In this document: positions 7,397 through 14,542 of the stretch, piece after piece | Position numbering within the stretch: the first letter of the stretch is position 1 | Layout: the number at the start of each line of letters is the position of its first letter | Origin: JOPF136 sp035272605 | GTDB taxonomy: Bacteria; Acidobacteriota; Terriglobia; Acidiferrales; UBA7541 | Assembly (NCBI GenBank): GCA_035272605.1 | Contig: DATEQM010000290.1 | Coordinates: forward strand, 1 to 19,026 | Direction: 5' to 3' | DNA length: 19,026 nucleotides | Program-made: the position numbers and the translations under genes | The notes under the pieces: model-generated | Seen by the model: the letters and a program-made list of their open reading frames with translations, nothing else | Told to the model about the DNA's origin: nothing | Databases searched by the model: none

Positions 7397-7410
7397 GGGG
7401 GGTACCCCCC
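7397..7410. promoter_or_regulatory. Perfect GGGGGGTACCCCCC palindrome upstream of finger gene
   Basis: A 14-bp perfect palindrome centred on GGTACC, 41 bp upstream of the finger-gene ATG at 7356. Its position would suit an operator or an mRNA hairpin. It may equally be part of a dispersed element, since similar G6TAC6 sequences are, as I recall, frequent in acidobacterial genomes. Confidence 0.45.
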
Positions 7411-7495
7411 CTGGGTGTTTTTGCGCATGTGTTGATTCTGCAGGAGATACGACAATGCCGATGCAAGTGCAGAAAAGAAAGGGGATGGAAGGACA

Positions 7496-7524
7496 GTGAC
7501 GAGGGATGAGTGATGAGGGACGAG
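7496..7524. repeat. GAYGAGKGA-type short tandem repeat
   Basis: Degenerate tandem units GTGACGAGG, GATGAGT, GATGAGG and GACGAG. It lies directly beside another dispersed repeat. Confidence 0.45.
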
Positions 7525-7544
7525 CGAAGGGCGAGGGGAAAAAA

Positions 7545-7572
7545 GCAGATCCCTCGCTCCGTTCGGGATGAC
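7545..7572. repeat. ATCCCTCGCTCCGTTCGGGATGAC-type dispersed repeat
   Basis: This stretch matches a sequence I recognise from many bacterial genomes, whose accidental translations read HPERSEGSA or NGARDL. All three minus-strand frames here show those strings, which marks the frames as non-coding. Its function is unknown. Confidence 0.7.
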
Positions 7573-7734
7573 AGGTCGGGCATGGGGCAAGAAGTGGAGA
7601 GTGGCGGTCCATGGCGATGGATTTTACGAGCGGGGGAAGCGCTTGGGAACCCGGTATAAAATAGAAAAAAAGAGGGATTTATTTACGCATGGCCCTTCCT
7701 GGGTCGGGGTTTTCGGCCTTTCCCGCGTCAGGCT

Positions 7735-7872
7735 CTACGAGGGGAGGGCGGCCAGATCCGTGGAGTCGGCGGAATCAACAAACCAGCGGATGAAAGCTTC
7801 GAGGAGGGCGGGGCGGTTGAAGTCGCCGTAGACGAGGCAGAGGTCGTGGAGGGTTGCGTGAGGATCCGGCAC
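7735..7872 (-). pseudogene. Possible remnant of a protein-coding gene (C-terminal fragment)
   Basis: On the minus strand a short frame from GTG 7872 to TAG 7735 encodes about 45 residues with globular character, including HDLCLVYGDFNRPALLEAF and IRWFVDSAD. The frame is closed upstream by TGA near 7911, and no Shine-Dalgarno precedes the GTG. The protein-like composition contrasts with the low-complexity frames around it. It may be the tail of a decayed gene or a small protein. I do not recognise the family. Confidence 0.3.
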
Positions 7873-7930
7873 GTCGGTCGGGGACTCCTGGGCGCGATGG
7901 TATCACTGGGCCGGGGGTAAGGTCGAAAAG

Positions 7931-7997
7931 CGAAATTCGAAACTCGGGTACAGCCAGGCGGGTAAGGCCGAAAATCGAGAAACGAAAATCAGGAGGA
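7931..7997. repeat. AAATTCGAAACTCG-type dispersed repeat, copy 1
   Basis: CGAAATTCGAAACTCG at 7931-7946 is identical to 10926-10941. CGAAAATCAGGAGGA at 7983-7997 differs by one base from 10940-10954. The region between differs in length, so the two sites are related but rearranged copies. Confidence 0.7.
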
Positions 7998-8062
7998 GGG
8001 GGTGGAAAACCGCTGGCCCTTCGCCAAGTCACTCAGGGTCAACATCCTGGTCGGATGCTGAC

Positions 8063-8095
8063 AAAAGCCCCACGCGCAAGACCGGCGCATGGGGC
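8063..8095 (-). terminator. GC hairpin followed by T-run on the minus strand
   Basis: Arms 8067-8077 and 8085-8095 pair at 10 of 11 positions around a 7-nt loop. Read on the minus strand the stem is followed by TTTT (8066-8063), as in a weak intrinsic terminator. No clear minus-strand gene ends here, so it could block antisense transcription from vapBC or simply be a palindromic repeat. Confidence 0.35.
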
Positions 8096-8139
8096 ACCCG
8101 GCCTCAATACAACATGCACATAAATCTTCAGAAGTGGTG

Positions 8140-8145
8140 TATACT
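8140..8145 (+). promoter_or_regulatory. Putative vapB -10 box, leaderless spacing, with GTATAC palindrome
   Basis: TATACT is followed by exactly six bases and then the vapB ATG at 8152. The GTATAC palindrome at 8139-8144 overlaps the hexamer. VapBC complexes usually repress their own promoter by binding palindromes there, so it is a candidate core operator. Confidence 0.5.
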
Positions 8146-8151
8146 GTTTTC

Positions 8152-8352
8152 ATGGGCAGGACCAATATCAACCTCGACGAGACCTTGATCCGCAAAGCCC
8201 GCAAGCTGACGCGGCTTAAGACCAAGCGCAAGATTGTCCACAAAGCCCTCGAACTGCTCGTCCGTTCGGAAAGCCGCAAAGCCATCCTGCGTTATTACGG
8301 CAGCGGCATCTGGAAGGGCGACCGGAAAGTCGCGCGGAGAAACCGCGTTTGA
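8152..8352 (+). CDS. vapB: VapB-type antitoxin
   Basis: 66-residue antitoxin of a type II toxin-antitoxin module. The N-terminal part RTNINLDETLIRKARKLT followed by TKRKIVHKALELLVR fits a ribbon-helix-helix DNA-binding domain of the VapB family. The C-terminal segment with ILRYYGSGIWKGD is the expected toxin-binding tail. ATG 8152 is preferred over 8089 because it gives the family-length protein and has a -10-like hexamer six bases upstream. The stop overlaps the toxin start by 4 nt. Expected to repress the operon together with VapC. Confidence 0.88.
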   Translation: MGRTNINLDETLIRKARKLTRLKTKRKIVHKALELLVRSESRKAILRYYGSGIWKGDRKVARRNRV

Positions 8353-8744
8353 TTCTGGTCGATAGCTCCGTTTGGATCGATTTTCTCAGCCTTTCACCCG
8401 GCGCCGCCGGCGCCGAACTGCGCCGTATGATCGCCGAGGCGGAGCCTTTCGCCCTCACGGGAATCGTCGTCACCGAAATTCTGCAGGGCCTCACCCGGGA
8501 CGCCAGCCAGATGGAACGATATCTTGGCCAGTGGGACATGCTCGAACCTGGCGGCTTTTCTACATACCGCGAAGCTGCAGCCATCTTCCGGCAGGCCCGC
8601 GCGAAAGGTATCGCCTTGACGACCGTGGATGCCCTTATCGCCGCCATCGCTCTGGAGAATGGCGCCAGTGTATTCACTCTCGACAAAGACTTCTGGCGAA
8701 TCGCGCGCGTAACTCGACTCGCCTTGTACTCGATTCCTGGTTAA
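8349..8744 (+). CDS. vapC: VapC-type PIN-domain ribonuclease toxin
   Basis: 131-residue PIN-domain protein from TTG 8349. VapC toxins are magnesium-dependent RNases that inhibit translation, often by cutting tRNA or rRNA. The acidic active-site residues are all visible: D5 in ILVDSSVWIDF, E43 in VVTEILQG, D94 in TTVDALIAA, and D112/D114 in FTLDKDF. The module therefore looks intact. The start overlaps the vapB stop as TTGA, which couples toxin translation to antitoxin translation, and the weak TTG start may keep toxin levels low. The RNA target is unknown. Confidence 0.92.
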   Translation: MILVDSSVWIDFLSLSPGAAGAELRRMIAEAEPFALTGIVVTEILQGLTRDASQMERYLGQWDMLEPGGFSTYREAAAIFRQARAKGIALTTVDALIAAIALENGASVFTLDKDFWRIARVTRLALYSIPG

Positions 8745-8806
8745 GCTCCCCGCGCCGCCGCGTCATTACTTCTTCCCCCGTCCGTACCCGCTCCCCACTC
8801 TCCGCC

Positions 8807-8815
8807 TGCTATAAT
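8807..8815 (+). promoter_or_regulatory. Extended -10 promoter of hslV, leaderless spacing
   Basis: TGCTATAAT: a perfect TATAAT hexamer at 8810-8815 with an extended TGn at 8807-8809, and no -35 match at the usual distance. ATG 8822 follows after six bases, where transcription itself would be expected to begin. This argues for a leaderless hslV mRNA and for ATG 8822 rather than the internal ATG 8849. Confidence 0.65.
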
Positions 8816-8821
8816 GCCCGG

Positions 8822-9373
8822 ATGCCGCGAACCCAAAAAACCGCGCCGATGCACGGCACCACGATTCTGTGCGTGCGGCGCGGAGGAAAAGTGGTGATGG
8901 CCGGCGACGGCCAGGTGACGCTGGGCGACAGCGTGATCAAATCGAGCGCCAAGAAGGTGCGCCGCCTGTTCGAGGACAAAGTTCTGGCCGGTTTTGCCGG
9001 GCACACCGCCGACGCGCTCTCGCTCTTCTCCCGCTTTGAGGGCAAGCTCCAGGAATTTCACGGCAACCTGGCGCGCGCGGCCGTGGAGCTGGCCAAGGAC
9101 TGGCGGACGGACCGCATGCTGCGTCATCTGGACGCGCTGCTCATCGTCGCGGACACCAAGGTCACCTTCGTGCTTTCCGGCAACGGCGACATCATCGAGC
9201 CCGACGACGGCATGTGCGCCATCGGTTCCGGCGGCTCCTACGCCCTGGCCGCGGCCCGCGCCCTGGCCGCGCACACCCAGCTTTCCGCGCGGGAAGTGGC
9301 CCAGGAAGCCATGCGCATCGCCAGCGAGATCTGCATCTTCACCAACAACAATTTCTCCATCGAGGAACTGTGA
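8822..9373 (+). CDS. hslV: ATP-dependent protease catalytic subunit HslV
   Basis: Proteolytic subunit of the HslVU (ClpQY) protease, an N-terminal-nucleophile threonine peptidase forming a double hexamer. 183 residues. The mature protein should begin at T13 (HG followed by TTILCVRR), so a 12-residue propeptide is predicted, unlike E. coli where only Met is removed. Other conserved parts: AGDGQVTLGDSV, K45 in SSAKKVRRLF (Lys33 equivalent), AGFAGHTADALSLF, LAKDWRTDRMLR, AIGSGGSYALAAARAL, and EICIFTNNNFSIEEL at the C-terminus. The start is set by an extended -10 box six bases upstream. It lies 19 nt before hslU. Confidence 0.97.
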   Translation: MPRTQKTAPMHGTTILCVRRGGKVVMAGDGQVTLGDSVIKSSAKKVRRLFEDKVLAGFAGHTADALSLFSRFEGKLQEFHGNLARAAVELAKDWRTDRMLRHLDALLIVADTKVTFVLSGNGDIIEPDDGMCAIGSGGSYALAAARALAAHTQLSAREVAQEAMRIASEICIFTNNNFSIEEL

Positions 9374-9392
9374 CCGATAACATCGAGGGACT

Positions 9393-9396
<4 letters not shown>
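9358..9396 (+). repeat. 16-nt direct duplication at the hslV/hslU junction
   Basis: CATCGAGGAACTGTGA (9358-9373, ending in the hslV stop) is repeated with one change as CATCGAGGGACTGTGA (9381-9396, containing the hslU GTG start). The copies are 23 nt apart start to start. Confidence 0.85.
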
Positions 9397-10909
<1,513 letters not shown>

Positions 10910-10913
<4 letters not shown>

Positions 10914-12142
10914 TAGAACGAAACTCGAAATTCGAAACTCGAAAATCAGCAGGAACGGCAAGAAGGCTGTTGGCGCGCCACACCGGTAGGCCGTCGTTTC
11001 CCGAATTTCGAGTTTCGTCCCGCTTAGGCGGGATCGAGTTTCGGATTTCGGCCTTCCTGCTTCTCGCTGTGCTCCTGGAAGCCTCCTGCGGCGCTCCGGC
11101 CGAGCCGCAGCCGCGGCATCCGGTGATTCCCGTGGCCGTGACGGACCTGGCCGCGAGGCAGCGCGGGGATGGCGGGCTGCTGACCTTTACCCCTGCGTCG
11201 AAAGACGTGGAAGGCGAGCGCCTGGCCAGCCCGCCGAGCATTGAAATCCTGCGCGGCTTCGCGCCCGCGGGCGCGCAGACGCCCCCCTCCGGTTCGCTTC
11301 GCATCGTCTACACCGTTGCCGGACAGGTTTTGGACACATACCTGGCCGGCGATCGAGTGGAATTCCAGGACCCCATCAAACCGGAAGAGATCGCGCGGCA
11401 CGCCGGCGAGCGCATGTTCTACGTCGTGCGCGGCAGGGTTTCGAAGCGGGGGGCATCGCAGGACTCCAACGCCGCGTCATTCCTGGTGCGTCCCGCGCCT
11501 ACGCCCATCGCTGAAGTTCGCGCCACGGTTGTGGAGGCGGGCGTGGAGTTGAGCTGGGAGCCGCCCACCACCGTCAGCGGGGGCGCGCCGCTCACCTCGC
11601 TGGGCGGATACCGGATCTATCGCGCGGAAGCCGGGAGCGGCGTCCCGGGCGCTTCCGAGCGCAGGCCGCCGGAGCTCTCCGGCGTGTCGCCCTCGCCGAA
11701 TTATCTCGACGCGCAGATCGAATGGGGAAAGACGTACGTGTACACGGTGCGCAGCGTGGCGCAGTACGGGGCCGAGGCGGTGGAGTCGGGCGAGTCGCGC
11801 GCGGTGGAGGTAACGCCGAAAGATATTTTCCCGCCCGCGCCCCCGCTGGAGCTGGTGGCGGTCTACGTGCCCGCCGCCGGAGCGACCCCCGCGGCGGTGG
11901 AACTCTCCTGGGCCATCAGCCCGGAGCCGGATGCGGCCGGATATAACGTCTATCGTGTAGGCGAAGGGCAGGAGAAGCCCCAACGCGTTACCCCTGCCCA
12001 GTTGCCCACGCCCGCGTTTCGTGATACTCCCGTCGTGCCCGGAGCGGAATACATTTATGCGGTGACGGCGGTGGACCGCGCGGGGAACGAAAGTCAGCCG
12101 AGCAAATCCGTTCTGATCCGGATTCCAAAGGCTGGAGAGTGA
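10910..12142 (+). CDS. Fibronectin type III domain protein, probable lipoprotein
   Basis: 410 residues if read from GTG 10910, which overlaps the hslU stop as GTGA. A hydrophobic stretch SAFLLLAVLLEAS precedes C60, a candidate lipobox cysteine, although Glu at -3 is atypical. Two Fn3-like domains are visible: about 196-300 (VELSWEPP ... GGYRIYRAE ... YVYTVRSV) and about 306-405 (VELSWAISPEPDAAGYNVYRV ... YIYAVTAVDRAGNES). The first roughly 45 codons consist of dispersed-repeat DNA, so the native start is uncertain: TTG 10970 is an alternative that still leaves a long pre-signal region. Fn3 domains mediate binding; the partner is unknown. Linked to hslU and to the next membrane gene in an apparent operon. 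Confidence 0.8.
10918..11051. repeat. AAATTCGAAACTCG-type repeat element, copy 2, with 17-bp inverted repeats
   Basis: Arms 10918-10934 and 11002-11018 are perfect 17-bp inverted repeats separated by 67 bp. The right arm runs into a small hairpin TCCCGC-TTAG-GCGGGA (11018-11033) and a further GAGTTTCGGATTTCG. It shares a 16-nt identity with 7931-7946. It covers the start region of the Fn3 gene. Confidence 0.75.
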
Positions 12143-12151
12143 GCCGAGGCG

Positions 12152-12643
12152 ATGGCGCCCACCCATCTCCTAGGCACAGCGTGGCTGCGATGGCTGAAGC
12201 ATCGGCCGCTGCGCCTGGGTTTGCTGACAGGAATTTATCTGACCGCGGTGATGACGGTGGCGCTGCTGGCGGCCAACCGCCTGCCGACGCTTGAAGCGTA
12301 TGCGGACCTGCGGAACTGGATCTGCGGCAGCCTCTTTGTGCTGGTCGCGCTGACCCCGGTGGCAACCTTCCGGCGGGCGCCCTGGTACCTGTTCACGTCG
12401 GCGGTCACGGGATGGCTGGTCTTCACCCTGGCCTACTGGGGAGCCGGCCTGTTTTTTGAAAATCTGCACACCCGGCTGAATAAAACCCCCTTCCATATGT
12501 TCCTGCTGGGCGCGGGGAGCTACGCCGTGGTGGCCGTGGCGATTTGGGTGTTTGGAATGATGAAGGCCGCCCTGCAGCACGGATTCGCCCACCCGCATCA
12601 CCGGAGCCCGGCCGCGGGATGGCGGGCGCATCACAACGAATGA
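12152..12643 (+). CDS. Four-helix integral membrane protein of unknown function
   Basis: 163-residue membrane protein with four predicted helices at about 22-42, 56-73, 80-101 and 113-137, a basic N-terminus (WLRWLKHRPLR), and a His-rich C-terminal tail (HGFAHPHHRSPAAGWRAHHN). I do not recognise the family. It starts 9 bp after the Fn3 gene with a weak GAGG upstream, and its stop overlaps the FAH gene start as ATGA. The position suggests co-expression with both. Confidence 0.8.
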   Translation: MAPTHLLGTAWLRWLKHRPLRLGLLTGIYLTAVMTVALLAANRLPTLEAYADLRNWICGSLFVLVALTPVATFRRAPWYLFTSAVTGWLVFTLAYWGAGLFFENLHTRLNKTPFHMFLLGAGSYAVVAVAIWVFGMMKAALQHGFAHPHHRSPAAGWRAHHNE

Positions 12644-13449
12644 AGCTCGTCCGCGTACAGCCCCTTCTGCTCGCGTCCCCTCCTCCGCACGAAGAAAGCC
12701 GTGCCGCCATAGCGCCCCGCTTCGCCGTTCTCGAGGGCGAAACGGCCTGGGAGATCCGCGGGCCGTTCGAGGGAGAAAGAATCCGCACGGGGCGCTCGTG
12801 GCCGATGGGCGAAGTTCGCCTGCTCCCGCCGGTCGTGCCGACCAAGGTGGTCTGCCAGGGCCGCAACTACCGCGAGCACGCCGCCGAGCTGAACAATCCC
12901 GTTCCCAAAGAGCCGATGATTTTCCTGAAGCCGCCTTCGTCCGTGATCGGTCCAGAGGAGCCGATTCTGTTGCCCGAAATCTCCAAGCACGTGGACTTCG
13001 AAGGGGAAATCGCGGCAGTGATCGGCCGCTCCTGCAGCCGGCTCGGAGAGACGGACGAGGTTGCGCCCTACGTGCTGGGCTACACGTGTCTCGACGACGT
13101 GACGGCGCGCGATCTGCAGAAAGCCGACGGGCGGTTTACACGCGCGAAGGGCTTCGACACCTTCTGCCCCCTCGGGCCGGCCATCGAGACGGACTTTGAC
13201 CTGGCCGGGGCCACGGTGGCCACGTTTGTGAACGGCGTGCGCCGCCAGTTCGGCCGCACCGCGGAGATGATCTTTTCTGTTGATGCTATAATTCGCTGGG
13301 TTTCGCGCATCATGACGCTCGTGCCGGGAGATGTGGTGGCTACGGGAACGCCGGCCGGTGTTGGGCCGCTGGCGCACGGCGACGTGGTGGAAGTTGTGGT
13401 AAGCGGCATTGGGACGCTGCGGAATCCCGTGGCGCGGCGCGAAGATTGA
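12640..13449 (+). CDS. Fumarylacetoacetate hydrolase family protein
   Basis: FAH-fold enzyme, 269 residues. The family includes acylpyruvases, oxaloacetate decarboxylases and 2-hydroxyhepta-2,4-diene-1,7-dioate isomerases; all use a divalent metal to handle 2-keto acids. Visible: CQGRNYREHAAEL (72-84), PMIFLKPPSSVIGP, metal ligands E121 and E123 in DFEGEIAAVIGR, D152 in GYTCLDDVTARDLQ, TRAKGFDTFCPLGP (167-180), and TGTPAGVGPLAHGD near the end. The frame is open to 12544, but ATG 12640 is preferred: it overlaps the membrane-gene stop as ATGA and matches the family N-terminus. No aromatic-catabolic genes adjoin, so the substrate is open. Confidence 0.9.
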   Translation: MKLVRVQPLLLASPPPHEESRAAIAPRFAVLEGETAWEIRGPFEGERIRTGRSWPMGEVRLLPPVVPTKVVCQGRNYREHAAELNNPVPKEPMIFLKPPSSVIGPEEPILLPEISKHVDFEGEIAAVIGRSCSRLGETDEVAPYVLGYTCLDDVTARDLQKADGRFTRAKGFDTFCPLGPAIETDFDLAGATVATFVNGVRRQFGRTAEMIFSVDAIIRWVSRIMTLVPGDVVATGTPAGVGPLAHGDVVEVVVSGIGTLRNPVARRED

Positions 13450-13514
13450 GCCGAACAGAGCGCCTGCGACGCCCCGCAACTGATTCCGATCGGCGCAGCG
13501 GCTGAAGGCGGACG

Positions 13515-13970
13515 TTGACAACACTTCTCGCTCATCCTTTCTTTCCGATCTTTGGCGCGGCTTCTGCGCTGCTGCTGGCCGCCGCCGCGCTGTGGTGGTG
13601 GCGCCGCCGTCCCCGCGACCCAGAAGAAGTGGAGCGCCGCCGGCGCGAGTATCTGAGCCGTGTCGGGCGCATCGTGGAAGGCGAGATTCTGGAGATCCTC
13701 GAATCTCCCGCCCACCCGAGCGGGGAGTCCCGCGGCAAGCGGAGAGCAAAGCGCGCGCCGGCGTCCAACGGCAACGGCAAACGCTCGCTAGTGTGCTACA
13801 CCTACGCGATCTCCGGAGTGACGTACGAAACGGCACAGGACGTGACTGGCTTTGAAGAGCGCGCCTGTCTCAACCAACTCATCATGGGACAGCCAGCAAG
13901 CGTAAAGTATGACCCTCAGTCGCCCGGAAACTCCATGTTGATCGCGGAGGACTGGAACGGGCTGCATTGA
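13515..13970 (+). CDS. Membrane-anchored DUF3592-like protein
   Basis: 151 residues from TTG 13515. One N-terminal helix at about 9-29 (ending in LWWW followed by RRR) anchors a soluble part. The C-terminal half has the pattern of DUF3592-type domains: VCYTYAISGVTYETAQDV, then GQPASVKYDPQSPGNSML. The middle segment (about 30-88) is highly charged and probably flexible. The TTG start has a weak GAAGGCGG upstream and no in-frame ATG or GTG exists before it. Function unknown; 65 bp downstream of the FAH gene. Confidence 0.65.
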   Translation: MTTLLAHPFFPIFGAASALLLAAAALWWWRRRPRDPEEVERRRREYLSRVGRIVEGEILEILESPAHPSGESRGKRRAKRAPASNGNGKRSLVCYTYAISGVTYETAQDVTGFEERACLNQLIMGQPASVKYDPQSPGNSMLIAEDWNGLH

Positions 13971-14042
13971 TGCCCCTTAGAGCCAGGCAAGGGCACCGCG
14001 CATGCCGGCTGACGCCCGGACAGGCGTAAGGAGCGCAGGCAG

Positions 14043-14306
14043 ATGGTGCGGAAACTGCTGGCGGTGGTGGCGCCATTGTTGGGGGTGGCGCTGACGCTCG
14101 CCTCGGCCTTTCTGCTGTTGGGCATGACGGTGCAGACAGATCTGCTGGAGGATCCACTGCAACGCAATCTGGCCATTCTGGGGACGCTGGTGGCCGGAGT
14201 ATTGCTCCTGGTCGGCAGCGTGTATCTCTCCACGCGTCTCACGGTCCTGCTGTTTTCCGGAAAGGGGCCGGCGGAAAAACCGGGCGAGGGAAACGGGCAT
14301 CCCTGA
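14043..14306 (+). CDS. Small two-helix membrane protein
   Basis: 87 residues with two hydrophobic helices at about 6-28 and 43-65 and a short Gly/Pro/Lys-rich tail. AAGGAG at 14028-14033, nine bases before ATG 14043, supports it as a real gene. I do not recognise the family. Lies 72 bp after the DUF3592-like gene in the same direction. Confidence 0.65.
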   Translation: MVRKLLAVVAPLLGVALTLASAFLLLGMTVQTDLLEDPLQRNLAILGTLVAGVLLLVGSVYLSTRLTVLLFSGKGPAEKPGEGNGHP

Positions 14307-14319
14307 GGGCGCGTCTCGC

Positions 14320-14341
14320 GCCTGCCTGCCGGCAGGCAGGC
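14320..14341. repeat. 22-bp perfect palindrome (CCTGCC/GGCAGG type)
   Basis: A perfect 22-bp palindrome made of CCTGCCTGCC and its complement, 14 bp after the stop of the two-helix gene. A related CCTGCCTGCGGGCGG occurs at about 14389-14403. It could form a terminator-like stem without a U-run. Similar sequences, whose accidental translations read CLPAGRQ, are as I recall dispersed in many environmental genomes. Confidence 0.65.
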
Positions 14342-14542
14342 TTGCCGCCACCCGGTTCCTGTGGGACGCTCTGCCGTGCACATCCACCTGCCTGCGGGCG
14401 GATGGCCGTTTGGTGCGCGCACGTAATCGAGCTGCATGGGGAGGATCACTGGATCCGGCCGCAGTCGGATCACATGAGGCCGAAGGGATCGAAGCTGGCG
14501 CAACAGGGGCGAGACGGTGCGGCGGAGGCAGGGGAAGCGGCG

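Larger units (their letters stand above)
7357..8151. other. Gene-poor 795-bp region of repeats
   Basis: Contains, in order: the Shine-Dalgarno and palindrome of the finger gene, three short dispersed repeats (7496-7524, 7545-7572, 7931-7997), an A-rich patch at 7654-7685, a decayed coding fragment on the minus strand (7735-7872), a GC hairpin at 8067-8095, and the vapB promoter. Reading frames across it have no domain character or are built from the repeats. Confidence 0.6.

Noticed and set aside
7654..7685. A/T-rich patch with TATAAAAT
   Set aside because: No -35 partner and no supported gene downstream on either strand at a suitable distance.
7568..7831. 87-codon open frame on the plus strand in the repeat-rich gap
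   Set aside because: Begins inside a dispersed repeat, has no Shine-Dalgarno, and has no domain character.
13284..13292. TGCTATAAT, a perfect extended -10 box inside the FAH gene
   Set aside because: It encodes conserved FAH residues and no start codon lies at the expected distance; most likely chance.
12631..13836. 401-codon open frame on the minus strand
   Set aside because: Antisense to the FAH and DUF3592-like genes and without recognisable motifs.
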